A stretch of DNA of 64,000 bases from Comamonadaceae bacterium OS-1. GTDB lineage: Bacteria > Pseudomonadota > Gammaproteobacteria > Burkholderiales > Burkholderiaceae_C. The position numbers were made by a program, and so were the translations under genes. Location of the stretch: NCBI GenBank assembly GCA_027923965.1, contig AP026969.1, positions 930,001 to 994,000 of the forward strand, read 5' to 3'. Shown one piece after another: positions 1 through 9,250 of the stretch. Under the pieces are notes generated by a model. It saw nothing but the letters and a program-made list of their open reading frames with translations. It searched no databases and was not told the origin of the DNA. The stretch's first letter is position 1; every line of letters starts with the position of its first letter.

Positions 1-237
1 GGGAAGATGAAGCATGAAATGGTTTTGGGTACCACAAAGGATCTCAAAGACCATTCCGAAGTGATGAAGAAGAATCCGGAAATGGAGCATGCTGATGCCA
101 ACATGGTCACGGTCGCACCAGGCAAAAGCGGCGAAATCATCTGGCAGTTCACCAAGGCCGGGAAAGTTGATTTCGCTTGCCTGCAGCCGGGCCATTACGA
201 CGCGGGCATGAAAGGCCTCGTAAACGTTGGCAGCTAA
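1..237 (+). CDS. Cupredoxin-like copper protein, 5' end outside window
   Basis: Open from the first base, so the amino-terminal half (signal peptide and first strands) lies outside the window; only about 78 residues are visible. A type 1 copper site can be read: a His in KHEMVLG near the start and the carboxy-terminal loop CLQPGHYDAGM, which supplies Cys, His and Met. The protein ends in a short beta strand (KGLVNVGS), as plastocyanin/azurin-like domains do. It would be a periplasmic copper carrier or electron carrier. It is followed 61 bases later by a CusF-like copper-binding gene, which supports a copper resistance role. Family assignment is firm; the specific function is inferred. Confidence 0.8.
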   Translation, partial: GKMKHEMVLGTTKDLKDHSEVMKKNPEMEHADANMVTVAPGKSGEIIWQFTKAGKVDFACLQPGHYDAGMKGLVNVGS

Positions 238-298
238 GACTCCAACATCGCTAATGTGCCTCTTAGTGCCCCATTTCAAAATACCGAAAGAAGCTCGA

Positions 299-640
299 AT
301 GAAAAATTTCAAATTCCTATTAGTCCTCGCCGCAATGATGGCTGGCTCTGTTCACGCCCAAGCCGCGATGAACATGGGCGATGCCAAAAAGGAAGCCTCT
401 GCACCCGTAGTTGCAGCCGATATGACTGATGGTGAAGTGCGAAAAGTAGACCTGGACAACAAGAAAATCACCATCAAACATGGCGATATCAAGAACCTGG
501 ACATGCCAGGCATGACCATGGTGTTCCAAGTCAAAGATCCTGCGATGCTCGATAAGGTCAAGACTGGTGACAAGGTCCGGTTTAAAGCCGAAAAAGCAAA
601 CGGTGCCATCGTTGTAACCGATATCCAGCAGGCAAAGTGA
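299..640 (+). CDS. CusF-like periplasmic copper-binding protein
   Basis: 113 residues. A signal peptide (KNFKFLLVLAAMMAGSVHA) is followed by a Met-rich linker and one CusF-type OB-fold domain. The domain shows ITIKHGDIKNLDMPGMTMVF, with His and the MTM pair expected for Cu(I)/Ag(I) binding. In E. coli CusF a Trp stacks on the metal; at the matching place (before PGMTM) this protein has Met, as many CusF-like domains outside Cus operons do. I chose the ATG at 299 because it begins a clean signal peptide; the frame is open further upstream without one. A strong hairpin follows the stop codon. Likely a periplasmic copper chaperone working with the upstream cupredoxin. Confidence 0.85.
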   Translation: MKNFKFLLVLAAMMAGSVHAQAAMNMGDAKKEASAPVVAADMTDGEVRKVDLDNKKITIKHGDIKNLDMPGMTMVFQVKDPAMLDKVKTGDKVRFKAEKANGAIVVTDIQQAK

Positions 641-645
641 TGTCA

Positions 646-695
646 GAAGCGCAACTGCCAACGGGACTACCCATGGCAGTTGCGCTTCGTATTTT
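646..695 (+). terminator. Hairpin terminator after the CusF-like gene
   Basis: A perfect 15-bp stem (GAAGCGCAACTGCCA at 646-660 pairing with 674-688), a 13-base loop and a short T-rich tail (TATTTT). It begins 6 bases after the stop codon. The T run is short, so it could also be a 3' stabilising hairpin. Confidence 0.75.
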
Positions 696-727
696 GATAG
701 GTCAATTTAATTTTGGGTAGCCCAAGG

Positions 728-922
728 ATGTCCCACGAACTCCGCAATATTCCCAATGCGTCACACGAAACCTTGACAAGGGCGCTGATCGCTGGAGGTA
801 TTCCGGCCGTGGTGCTCTTGGTATTGATTGGCTATCTTTGTTGGAGGGGTAGGAAGCCTAAAAAACCGGATCAAGCCACGAAAGATCCTTCAACGCGGAC
901 GAAAAAAAAGCGACGGAAATAA
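728..922 (+). CDS. Small single-span membrane protein, unknown
   Basis: 64 residues from the ATG at 728 (an in-frame TTG at 713 would add five). One hydrophobic segment (ALIAGGIPAVVLLVLIGYLC) is followed by a very basic cytoplasmic tail ending KKKRRK. There is no recognisable family. It sits between the copper-binding genes and the creatininase-family gene, same strand. AAGG lies directly against the ATG, too close for a good ribosome site, so the true start is uncertain. It may be a small membrane partner of the copper cluster; that is only positional inference. Confidence 0.5.
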   Translation: MSHELRNIPNASHETLTRALIAGGIPAVVLLVLIGYLCWRGRKPKKPDQATKDPSTRTKKKRRK

Positions 923-1035
923 ACAGAATGGCCAATGCAATCAGTTTGCCTAGACGGTTCCCACCAACCGGTGATCAATGCTTCAAAACACGGTATCGCT
1001 TGAGAATTTCCTGTATGTGGCCATACATTTTGTTT

Positions 1036-1893
1036 ATGCAGCGATTGCATGCCTTGTTCCGCGTTTCGTCAATCCACACAAGGCATTGTCAATACTTTCT
1101 CGTGCTGGCGATTGGTGCAATGTTTTACCCAGGTGTCCAGGCCGCGTCTAACAGCGTGTACCTTGATGATCTGACTTGGACGGAGGTTCACAGTGCCCTC
1201 CAGAAGGGCTCAACCACTGTCATTATTCCTGTCGGGGGCACAGAACAAAGCGGCCCCCATATGGCTCTCGGTAAGCATAACGATCGCGTCCATGTGCTTG
1301 CTGGCCGTATTGCTGAAAAAATGGGCAATGCGCTTGTCGCACCGGTCGTTTCATACGTGCCGGAAGGGCAGATATCCCCGCCGACTGGGCATATGAAATT
1401 TGCCGGAACGATATCAATACCCGACGATGCATTTCTGGCGGTACTTAAGGGAGCCGCGCGCAGTTTGAAGCAACACGGGTTCTTGAACATCGTGTTCATA
1501 GGAGACCATGGTGGCTACCAGCATCTACTGAGAACTGAGGCCCAGCAGCTCAACCAAGAATGGTGGGGCTCTAAAACGCGTGCCCACTTTATTTCAGCCT
1601 ACTATCGTGCGGCGACCGAAGATTTTGTACAAACTCTGGAATCAGCAGGCATACCTAAAGATCAAATCGGAGTTCATGCGGGACTTGCAGACACCTCATT
1701 GGCGATGGCTGTGGACCCAACTCTAGTTCGGGTCGAAAAGTTGAAGGGCGCCAGTTCTGGCGGAACTGTTACCACTGGAGTTGCGGGAAACCCCGCCGGA
1801 TCAACTGCTGAGCTTGGTCGTATTGGCGTGGAAAAAATCGTAGAAAAATGCGTTCAATCCATCCGGGATTCGATTGCGTTGCGACCTAAATAA
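1036..1893 (+). CDS. Secreted creatininase-family amidohydrolase
   Basis: About 285 residues from the ATG at 1036. The family fold is shown by PVGGTEQSGPHMALGKHNDR, GDHGGYQ and the late glycine-rich stretch (GVAGNPAGSTAELG), which carry the acid and His metal ligands of creatininase-type hydrolases (creatinine or formamide hydrolases, MftE-like proteins). I prefer 1036 over 928 or 1015 because it gives a basic start followed by a hydrophobic core and GVQAAS, a plausible signal-peptide cleavage site; the extra upstream residues look non-coding. The substrate is unknown. A secreted member inside a copper cluster is unusual, since most members are cytoplasmic. The beta-propeller gene follows 26 bases later. 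Confidence 0.75.
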   Translation: MQRLHALFRVSSIHTRHCQYFLVLAIGAMFYPGVQAASNSVYLDDLTWTEVHSALQKGSTTVIIPVGGTEQSGPHMALGKHNDRVHVLAGRIAEKMGNALVAPVVSYVPEGQISPPTGHMKFAGTISIPDDAFLAVLKGAARSLKQHGFLNIVFIGDHGGYQHLLRTEAQQLNQEWWGSKTRAHFISAYYRAATEDFVQTLESAGIPKDQIGVHAGLADTSLAMAVDPTLVRVEKLKGASSGGTVTTGVAGNPAGSTAELGRIGVEKIVEKCVQSIRDSIALRPK

Positions 1894-1919
1894 CGATTTA
1901 CAAATAGAAATTATTGAAT

Positions 1920-3128
1920 ATGTATTTCCCCAAAGTATTGGTAACTGCCACTATTTCGACTTTAGGATTCTGGACGCACGGCGCGCTTGCGGCGGCTCAA
2001 AACGCGCCCCAATCAACTGCGACAGTCAATGTGCCGGGGATGCCTGCTGTTGTTGATCGCAATAACCTCTACAGCGAGACCGCCGCTGGCCATTTGTCGG
2101 CGGCGGTTTCCAATGCCCTCAACAGGGTGTATGTTCCAAACCGTGCAGACAACACAGTTTCTGTGATCGATCCAACCACGATGAAGGTGGTGGATGCTTT
2201 CAAGGTCGGTGTGTACCCCCAGCACATTGTTCCATCATGGGACTTGAAAACTCTGTGGGTGGCCAACAACGCCGAAGGAAGAACCGATGGCAGCTTGACT
2301 CCGATCAATCCCGTTACTGGCAAAGCGGGCCCCTCTATACCGGTAGACGATCCCTACAATTTGTACTGGTCGCCTGACGGTCGCTACGCGATTGTGGTCG
2401 CTGAGGCCTTGAAACGGTTGGACTTTCGGGACCCTCACAGCATGAAGCTTGAGTTCTCGATCAAGACCCCTGCTTGTCCAGGTATCAACCATGCGGACTT
2501 CTCCATTGATGGCCGCTACGCCATATTTACCTGTGAGTTTGGTGGATCCGTTACCAAGATCGATTTAGCTGCCCGGCAAGTCGTTGAAACTGTCAACTTA
2601 AGTGCAAATTTCAACCATCCGGAAATGCCTAAAGCCAAGCAAGGCATGCCACAGGACATACGCATCTCTCCCGACGGGAAAACATTGTTTGTCGCTGACA
2701 TGATTGCCAATGGCGTGCATGTGGTGGACTTTGCTTCTTTTCGGCAAACTGGATTTATCGCAACAGGGGTGGGGGCACATGGTCTTTATCCCAGCCGCGA
2801 TGGGAAGACCCTCTACGTTGCGAACCGTGGAAGCAACAAGATCCGCGGCAGCGCAGGTGGTCAGGGTGGTATTGCCGTGATTGATTTTGCAACCCAGAAA
2901 GTGCAAACAACATGGGTGGTACCTGGTGGAGGGAGCCCGGACATGGGTAATGTGAGTGCTGACGGAAAGTACCTCTGGCTGTCAGGCCGATATGACAACG
3001 AGATTTACAGGTTTGACACATCCAATGGAGCCGTTGAGAAAGTCAAAGTTGGGCGTGAGCCGCATGGACTGACCGTTTGGCCTCAGCCAGGTCGATACTC
3101 GCTTGGCCACACTGGCAATATGCGCTAG
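1920..3128 (+). CDS. YVTN-family beta-propeller protein, exported
   Basis: About 402 residues from ATG 1920 (an in-frame TTG lies at 1914). It has a signal peptide ending near GALAAAQ. Repeated propeller blades of the YVTN type are visible (RVYVPNRADNTVSVIDP, KTLWVANNAEG, KTLFVADMIANGVHVVDF, KTLYVANRGSNKI, KYLWLSGRYDNEIYRFD). Such seven-bladed folds occur in periplasmic or surface proteins and often bind partner proteins or metals. It probably shares a transcript with the creatininase-family gene upstream and lies 39 bases before the regulator. The molecular role is unknown; the copper link is inferred from neighbours. Confidence 0.8.
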   Translation: MYFPKVLVTATISTLGFWTHGALAAAQNAPQSTATVNVPGMPAVVDRNNLYSETAAGHLSAAVSNALNRVYVPNRADNTVSVIDPTTMKVVDAFKVGVYPQHIVPSWDLKTLWVANNAEGRTDGSLTPINPVTGKAGPSIPVDDPYNLYWSPDGRYAIVVAEALKRLDFRDPHSMKLEFSIKTPACPGINHADFSIDGRYAIFTCEFGGSVTKIDLAARQVVETVNLSANFNHPEMPKAKQGMPQDIRISPDGKTLFVADMIANGVHVVDFASFRQTGFIATGVGAHGLYPSRDGKTLYVANRGSNKIRGSAGGQGGIAVIDFATQKVQTTWVVPGGGSPDMGNVSADGKYLWLSGRYDNEIYRFDTSNGAVEKVKVGREPHGLTVWPQPGRYSLGHTGNMR

Positions 3129-3167
3129 TTTTCGGCCACCATCTGTCATCTCTGCACACGGTAACTT

Positions 3168-3848
3168 GTGAAAATTCTCATCATCGAAGACGAGCCCAAA
3201 GCAGCGGAATATCTGCGGCAGGGATTAAGTGAAAGCAGTTACGCGGTCGAGGTTACGCACAACGGGACAGATGGCCTCCATGCTGCTGCCAATGGCGATC
3301 ATGACTTGGTGATCCTGGATGTCATGCTGCCGGGAATTGACGGGTTCGCAGTGCTATCAGCACTTCGTACTTCCAAACAAGTACCTGTTTTGATGCTCAC
3401 TGCCCGTGGAAATACCGATGAAAAAGTACGCGGCTTTGGCTTGGGTGCTGATGACTATTTGGTGAAGCCTTTTCAGTTTCCAGAACTCCTTGCTCGGGTA
3501 CGCGCTTTGCTCAAACGTGGACAGGCAGTCGCTGCCGATGTCATGTTGCGGGCAGCAGACCTAGAAATTGACCCTGTGCGCCATCGTGCGACGCGTGCTG
3601 GCCAACGCATCGATCTATCCGCCAAGGAGTTTGCCCTGCTGACCTTGCTTATGCAGAGAACTGGTGATGTGCTGTCTAGGACACAAATTGCCTCCTTGGT
3701 TTGGGATATTCACTTCGATTCGGATACCAACGTGATTGAAGTCGCAATTCGGCGATTGCGCGCAAAAATAGATGATCCCTTCGAAGAAAAACTGATTCAT
3801 ACCGTAAGAGGCGTGGGTTACGTCCTTGAACGTCGAGCCGTATCGTGA
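3168..3848 (+). CDS. OmpR/PhoB-family response regulator, heavy-metal type
   Basis: 226 residues from a GTG start. The receiver domain spans about 1-115, with the acidic pair ED near residue 7, phospho-acceptor Asp in VILDVMLP, Thr in MLTARG and Lys in LVKPF. A winged-helix DNA-binding domain follows (about 125-222, ending [11 protein letters not shown]). Overall it resembles CusR/CopR/IrlR regulators of copper or silver operons. The stop codon overlaps the ATG of the kinase gene by one base (TGATG), so the two are translationally coupled. It most likely activates the copper genes upstream; the operator was not identified. Confidence 0.9.
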   Translation: MKILIIEDEPKAAEYLRQGLSESSYAVEVTHNGTDGLHAAANGDHDLVILDVMLPGIDGFAVLSALRTSKQVPVLMLTARGNTDEKVRGFGLGADDYLVKPFQFPELLARVRALLKRGQAVAADVMLRAADLEIDPVRHRATRAGQRIDLSAKEFALLTLLMQRTGDVLSRTQIASLVWDIHFDSDTNVIEVAIRRLRAKIDDPFEEKLIHTVRGVGYVLERRAVS

Positions 3849-5245
3849 TGTTGCGCCTATGGTCTCGGAACTCGTTGGCTGCACGTATTGCGATAGGCAG
3901 TGCATTCTTTGGACTGTTGATCACAGGCGGTGCTATCGTGATCGGTTTTTCTGCCTTGTCGCAGCAGCTCGACGAGCGATCGGCTGGCGAACTCAAGGGA
4001 AAGCGCGACTTGCTTTTGCATGTTCTTTCGGAAATATCTTCGCCGGAAGCCATTAACCAGAACAGACACCGTTTTGGCGATCTTTTGATTGGCCATGATG
4101 ATCTTCATCTGGCGCTGATTGATCCGGCCAACGGTCTGATGGTGACTAGTTTTTCAAAAATTGCGCAGCAGTCAGTGCCCGCATTAGACGCGAAACCTGA
4201 CAGTGCTACAGCCGATTACGATTGGACAGCGTCCTCTGCAGAGAAACTTACGGCTGTACGAGGTATCGGCTTAGTTATGAATGGATCGCCAGTTCGCTAC
4301 TACCTTTCAATGGACCGCAGGCATGATAGCGAGTTGCTAGCTGGATTTATCAAAGCAACCTGGGTCGGCTTACCCATACTTTTGTTGATCGTTGCGCTAG
4401 GCGCTTGGCTCATAGCGCGTACCAGCTTGGCCCCCCTGCTGCGCTTCAACTACTTGGCAGCATCTATAGGTACCCAGTCGCTAAATCATCGGGTTTCTTT
4501 AGATGGTCTTCCCACGGAACTGAGCGAGCTAGCCACAGAGTTCAATGACATGCTGCAACGTGTCGATGATGGCTACAGGAGGCTGCAAGACTTTTCTGGT
4601 GAGCTTGCCCATGAAATGCGGACACCAGTCGCGACCCTCATGGGAAGAACGCAGGTTGCGTTGTCCCATTCGCGCACGATGGAGCAACTTCGAGAGGTCT
4701 TGGAAGGAAACGAGGAGGAACTGGAGAGATTGTCTCGTTTGATTTCCGACATGCTTTTCATCGCTCACGCTGACCACAATGAGACTATTTTGCAATCCGA
4801 AAAATTGGACTTAGCGGTTGAGGTGCAACAAGTCGCAGAGTATCTGTCACTGATTGCCGAAGAGCGAGGTATCACGATAGAAGTTACGGGTAGGGCGATT
4901 TTGATGGGAGATCGTCGGTTGGTGCAGCGGGCAATTACGAATTTGCTCTCCAACGCCATTCGCCATTCAACTGAAAATTCGCCTGTAAGTGTCATGATCT
5001 CAGAACAAAACGGAGAAGTTTCACTGGAAGTCGCAAACACTGGCGACGGCATCCCCCAGGTTCACTTAGACCGAATATTTGATCGGTTTTATCGGGTGGA
5101 TTCAGCTAGAGCACGACTTGATGGTGGCACGGGTCTGGGCCTAGCGATCGTGCATTCAATTATGTCAGCCCACCAAGGCCAAGTGACAGTAAGTAGTGTG
5201 TTGGGCGGAATAACTAGATTTAGATTGTTATTTTACGCCGCTTAA
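3848..5245 (+). CDS. CusS/CopS-like heavy-metal sensor histidine kinase
   Basis: 465 residues from ATG 3848 (GTG 3845 is in frame but overlaps the regulator further). Transmembrane segment 1 lies at about 15-37, a periplasmic sensor domain at about 40-165, transmembrane segment 2 (LPILLLIVALGAWLIA) next, then HAMP, HisKA with FSGELAHEMRTPVATLMG carrying the phospho-accepting His, and a HATPase with NLLSNAIRH, DGIP and GGTGLGLAIV motifs. This is the standard membrane kinase partner of CusR/CopR-type regulators and would sense periplasmic copper. The DNA beyond its stop becomes strongly AT-rich, which marks the edge of this gene block. Confidence 0.9.
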   Translation: MLRLWSRNSLAARIAIGSAFFGLLITGGAIVIGFSALSQQLDERSAGELKGKRDLLLHVLSEISSPEAINQNRHRFGDLLIGHDDLHLALIDPANGLMVTSFSKIAQQSVPALDAKPDSATADYDWTASSAEKLTAVRGIGLVMNGSPVRYYLSMDRRHDSELLAGFIKATWVGLPILLLIVALGAWLIARTSLAPLLRFNYLAASIGTQSLNHRVSLDGLPTELSELATEFNDMLQRVDDGYRRLQDFSGELAHEMRTPVATLMGRTQVALSHSRTMEQLREVLEGNEEELERLSRLISDMLFIAHADHNETILQSEKLDLAVEVQQVAEYLSLIAEERGITIEVTGRAILMGDRRLVQRAITNLLSNAIRHSTENSPVSVMISEQNGEVSLEVANTGDGIPQVHLDRIFDRFYRVDSARARLDGGTGLGLAIVHSIMSAHQGQVTVSSVLGGITRFRLLFYAA

Positions 5246-6074
5246 AGTGATTGCATTAGGTTTTAAATTTATTAATCCTAGGGTGTCGATTTTAATCTAA
5301 ATTAGTTGACTCTGCAGTCTGGCCAAAAAAGCTGTTGATGGACGCTATTTTGCTCTATTGGGTCTATCAAAACAATAGTCTTCGATAGTGTGCTATTCAT
5401 TTTTCTAAGATACCTCCTAGCATCCAAAATCCACTTAATTTCGGCAATTTAACTGGTTGGCATTAATGGCTAGACCCTATCTGGGTTGAATTCTGATTTA
5501 ATATAGAAATTAAATTCTAGAGATGGAAAAATTTAAAATAAATTAGCTATCTGCGGAGGCATCCTTAGACCATTGCTTGGCTGCCTTAATGCGATAAAGC
5601 ATATGGGTTGGTAAATTTGTATGCATAGTATTCTCGTGACGTTTTTTTTCAGCATTGAAAATAGTTTTTTTAAAAATTCATTCAGTAGTTGAAATGGTGA
5701 ATCAGAACACTGTTGCGTCACTTTCGCTAGGATAATTTTCAAGATGTGCAAATATATTTTTGCTTACGAGGATTAAATGGTGGATGCTTTTATTAAAAAA
5801 TTATCTAACAATAATTTTCTTGCAGTCAATTCTGTATTTAAATATACTATGAATTAATGTTTTAGTTCCTTGTTGTATTTGTGTTTTTATTAATTTAGTG
5901 GTAAGTAATTTTTATTTGAATGCGTATGGTATGAAGGATTAGTAAGTGTGTCAATGAATTTGTATTGTTAAGGAGGGGAATAAAGGATGCGCACTTACCC
6001 TTTCTCTGAAATAAAGATAATAGTTGATGGACTAAACTTTAATTTTTTAAAATATTTTCAAAGGATTTTATGTT
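5246..6074 (+). other. AT-rich gene-free stretch, probable element end
   Basis: About 830 bases of very AT-rich sequence between the copper sensor kinase and the relaxase gene. No open frame has coding character; the longest, on the minus strand near 5533-5751, has no recognisable family. The left end of the integrative element, and possibly an oriT ahead of the relaxase gene, would be expected here, but I could not match any direct repeat to the integrase end. Confidence 0.5.
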
Positions 6075-6800
6075 ATGGCAACCTTTCATATAAGTGTTAA
6101 AAGTGGTAAGCCTGGCAGCGCAGCGAATCATGCGGCATATATTGCACGTGAAGGAAAGTATGGGAAAAATGGGAGGCAGTACGACCTCGTAACGAAAGAG
6201 CATGGGAACTTACCAGAGTGGGCAGACGGGAATCCTTTGAAATTTTGGAAAACTGCTGATGCAGGTGAGCGTATTAATGGTGCGGTCTATAGAGAGTTTG
6301 AAGTGGCTCTGCCGATGGAGTTGCCTATTGATGAGAATATTGGGTTAGTGCATGACTTTATAGCTATGGAAATTGGTGATAAACCATTTCAATTTGCTAT
6401 TCATATGCCTATGGCTGCACTGGGAAAAGTAGAGCAACCTCATGCACACATTATGTTTTCAGATAGGAAGCCAGATGGTATTGAACGAGCAGCGGAGCAG
6501 CATTTTAAACGTTACAACCCGTATAAGCCTGAGTTGGGTGGTTGCAAAAAAGATAGTGGAGGTAAAGAGAAGGGTGTGTTAAAGGCTGAGATCGTTAAAA
6601 CTCGTGAGGTATGGGCTGAATTACAAAATAAATGCCTTATTAAGAATGGCTACGATGCGAGAGTGGATCATCGTAGCAACCGGGATCGAGGTATCAAACA
6701 TGAGCCTGAACAGCATCTAGGGCAGGTAGCTATTGCGAAGATGAGCCAAGATGAAAGAGACGCCTACCACCACAGACGACAAAGTCCTGAGCATGTTTAA
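6075..6800 (+). CDS. MobA/MobL-family relaxase
   Basis: 241 residues. The amino-terminal MobA/MobL motif ATFHISVKSGKPGSAANHAAYIARE is followed by the HUH-type metal site QPHAHIMFSDR and a conserved KTREVWAELQNK segment, all features of relaxases that nick plasmids or integrated elements at oriT. Many relatives carry a long primase or helicase tail; here only the relaxase domain is present, so it is a short form rather than an obvious truncation. The start at 6075 is supported by AAGGA at 6061-6065. It faces the DUF3987 gene. Confidence 0.85.
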   Translation: MATFHISVKSGKPGSAANHAAYIAREGKYGKNGRQYDLVTKEHGNLPEWADGNPLKFWKTADAGERINGAVYREFEVALPMELPIDENIGLVHDFIAMEIGDKPFQFAIHMPMAALGKVEQPHAHIMFSDRKPDGIERAAEQHFKRYNPYKPELGGCKKDSGGKEKGVLKAEIVKTREVWAELQNKCLIKNGYDARVDHRSNRDRGIKHEPEQHLGQVAIAKMSQDERDAYHHRRQSPEHV

Positions 6801-6848
6801 AGATAGATATGGCAAAAATGTACATTTGAAGATGGGTATGTAGTGAGA

Positions 6849-6894
6849 CTACTCCTGCTATCTTTGCTACTAATAGCAGAAATGGCAGGAGTAG
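6849..6894. repeat. Hairpin between convergent mobile-element genes
   Basis: A 10-bp stem (CTACTCCTGC at 6849-6858 with GCAGGAGTAG at 6885-6894) encloses a second small stem (TTTGCT/AGCAGA). It separates the convergent relaxase and DUF3987 genes. There is no T run, so it is a weak candidate for a bidirectional terminator. Confidence 0.4.
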
Positions 6895-6907
6895 CAGGTG
6901 CATATTA

Positions 6908-8416
6908 CTAATTTATCCTGATTTGGCTGCCTGATTCGGGTAGGTAGCCTGGTGTGTTGAATGATGGGTATATGGTTGAAGTGATCGGTTGTTGTATGAA
7001 AAAAAACATAAGATTCAAATTTATCCATTTGGTTTTTCCATGAATTTCAACTCTTATTTTATTGTTAATTATTAGAGTATACAAAGCTGCATCTAATCTA
7101 GTTTTGTTTCTTAATTTGCTCGGTCCAAGTTGCGCAACGTAGTTTTTCTTGAGCATGTTTATTGCTGGATGTCGTTGTTTGTAGTCGCGCAGCCAATCTT
7201 CTAAAGTCTTAGCATCCTGCTGTTCAATTGGAATTTCATGTTTTAATCCAAAAGTATTTTTAAACTGCCCCAGATACCAGTTGCATATCCGTACCGCCTG
7301 TGTGATCGTTTCTGCATTAATGCTACCTTGCATGGAGCCGTAGTAGTGAAATAGGGCGGCCATGCGCACAGCGTTTTCAGCAATTTTAGATGCGCTGTCT
7401 CGAATATCTGATAGAAACTTTCCGTTTCCAAGATGGGTTTCGACATCGTTATAGAAGTTGTTCCAAATTCTCTTTGCGTCGGGGGATAAATCAATGGTTT
7501 GCCGGTGTGTCGAAGCCTCTTCCTCCATGAAATTTGATTTTTCTAATATTTCTAGTATTCGTTCTTGGTATATTTTTGTATGGTGCCAATGCGGTTCTGC
7601 GCCATCTTCTTGTCTATCACCTTGTGTTGAGGGAGGATATGCAAAAAGACATCGCGCAATAAAGCCGCTGTCACGCGCTAAGCGCCCACGATTGGCTAAG
7701 AAATTAGCCAATGTTTTGGGCTGCGTCATGATTGAAACTGTCAGCCTTGGATTAGGAACTGTAAAGCTTTCTGAGCTCACCCGGTCTACATGCAATGTAT
7801 CTCCGTCCCAGCACTTGTTCAGTAAACCTAAATTACTTGCTGTGGGACTGTTGAAAATCATGCCGCCTTCATCTGAAATAATTCCAGCCGATGGCCATTG
7901 ACAAAGACTTTGTGCGACAGCTTGTGGTGTTACATCGGTTAGAACAAATTTTGGTGCCTTTGGTCGTATAGGTCTATCTATTTCTATTTCCTCTATTCTT
8001 TTCTCTAGTTCGTTTGTATCCTCTTGTTTGGCGATTCGCTTCCTAAGCTCTTTTTTGGCATGCTCCAGCTCCTCTTCCCACCTAGTTGTAGCCGCACGAT
8101 ATTTAGCGTGTTGTGATTTCAACAGATCGTGTTGTTGAAGTTCAAAATCCTTTATAGGCTTAGAAAATATTCGATCGCAGGCAGTTTTCCGTTCGCCAGA
8201 TTCTGCAACTGTCAGAAAGTTGAGGCTGCAAGGTGAAGTGATGCCATTCCTTTGAACATCAATTTTTCCTTGACATGCCAAAGAGATGGTCGAAAGTAGT
8301 GATGAGAAAATAAGAGCCTCTGGTGCTTTGATGTTGCACTGAACTTCAAAAAAAACTTCTTTCAATGATTCTGGAATTTCGTGGATCGGAAAACTTGAGG
8401 CATCAAAATAGTTCAT
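6908..8416 (-). CDS. DUF3987 (YfjI-like) mobile-element protein
   Basis: 502 residues. The protein has the DUF3987 layout: an amino-terminal segment (PESLKEVFFEVQ), a degenerate P-loop-like stretch (TVAESGERKTACDRIF), a charged coiled-coil insert at about 105-150 and the conserved LTDVTPQAVAQSL, SDEGG and SIMTQPKTL motifs. Proteins of this family are found in prophages and integrative elements and are thought to be replication-associated (primase/helicase-related), but their biochemical role is not settled. Codon use is AT-rich like the neighbouring element genes. It is transcribed towards the relaxase gene. Confidence 0.75.
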   Translation of the reverse strand: MNYFDASSFPIHEIPESLKEVFFEVQCNIKAPEALIFSSLLSTISLACQGKIDVQRNGITSPCSLNFLTVAESGERKTACDRIFSKPIKDFELQQHDLLKSQHAKYRAATTRWEEELEHAKKELRKRIAKQEDTNELEKRIEEIEIDRPIRPKAPKFVLTDVTPQAVAQSLCQWPSAGIISDEGGMIFNSPTASNLGLLNKCWDGDTLHVDRVSSESFTVPNPRLTVSIMTQPKTLANFLANRGRLARDSGFIARCLFAYPPSTQGDRQEDGAEPHWHHTKIYQERILEILEKSNFMEEEASTHRQTIDLSPDAKRIWNNFYNDVETHLGNGKFLSDIRDSASKIAENAVRMAALFHYYGSMQGSINAETITQAVRICNWYLGQFKNTFGLKHEIPIEQQDAKTLEDWLRDYKQRHPAINMLKKNYVAQLGPSKLRNKTRLDAALYTLIINNKIRVEIHGKTKWINLNLMFFFIQQPITSTIYPSFNTPGYLPESGSQIRIN

Positions 8417-8607
8417 GTATGTATTTAAATTTAATTAATGGTGGCTAGATCTTTTGAAATCGTGAAATTTTCAATTTTTTGATTTTTCCCTTCTTGTTGT
8501 GGATGTGAGGTGTTTAACATAGCGTTTTTGAGAAATAGCTTTCTGATGTGTTAGTCGATAAGTCTCCTATGTTGTCTATTCATTGGTGCTTAGTCTTGGA
8601 TCGGTTC

Positions 8608-9075
8608 TTAATTGCGACCAACTCTGACGCGGGCTTCAAGCCACGCATCGATTTCTGACTCGATCCAACCTACGGCATGCGCGGAAATTTTTACGCTGCG
8701 TGGGAAGTGCTTATCATGGTGTGGGGAGTTTGAGTCCATTAGGTAATAGATGGCCGATCGCCCAAGACCTATACGCGCTTGCAACTCTTTTAAGCGTAGA
8801 AAACTGATTTTTCGTTGGTCAGTGTTGTTCACGCTTTTGGCTGACACCGAGTGATGTGATGCTTTTTGAGGTGCCGCATTCCTTGGAGGAACGGGTGTCT
8901 CAATCGAGCTTGTACTGCTTACTTGGTCACTCCGCTGCTGATTGAGTGGGGCAGGGGGCACTTGGCGGCTATGGGGAGCCTGTGCATTGAGGCCGTATAG
9001 GCCGATGCTGCGCGGAGCATTTGCTAGCTTGCGTCGAAGAACTGTGCGCGCTGTTTTTATTGGAGAGTTCTGCAT
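8608..9075 (-). CDS. AlpA-like helix-turn-helix regulator with long N-terminal tail
   Basis: 155 residues. The last 70 form an AlpA/excisionase-type winged helix: FLRLKELQARIGLGRSAIYYLM, then HFPRSVKISAHAVGWIESEIDAWLEARV, where the W.ESEI.AW pattern is typical. The first 85 residues are low-complexity and polar (rich in Pro, Ser, Gln) and look disordered. AlpA-type proteins regulate integrase expression or act as recombination directionality factors in P4-like elements. Its place between the integrase side and the DUF3987 gene fits that role. Whether it activates excision here is inference. Confidence 0.75.
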   Translation of the reverse strand: MQNSPIKTARTVLRRKLANAPRSIGLYGLNAQAPHSRQVPPAPLNQQRSDQVSSTSSIETPVPPRNAAPQKASHHSVSAKSVNNTDQRKISFLRLKELQARIGLGRSAIYYLMDSNSPHHDKHFPRSVKISAHAVGWIESEIDAWLEARVRVGRN

Positions 9076-9250
9076 AGGTCCACCATCGAGTTAGGCGGAC
9101 CGCTTGCTTTACTGCATGTCCACCGTTAATTTGCCCACGTTTGCTGGGTTGATGGATGGACTTTAAAACCTTTTTTTGCGTTTTTTGCTTGCGTTCGTTA
9201 TCGTATAAATACAATTTATTATCGATTGATAGAGTACAAAAAGAAAATAT

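Noticed and set aside
5533..5751. 72-codon minus-strand frame in the AT-rich stretch
   Set aside because: No family or ribosome site; frames of this length are expected by chance where both strands are AT-rich.
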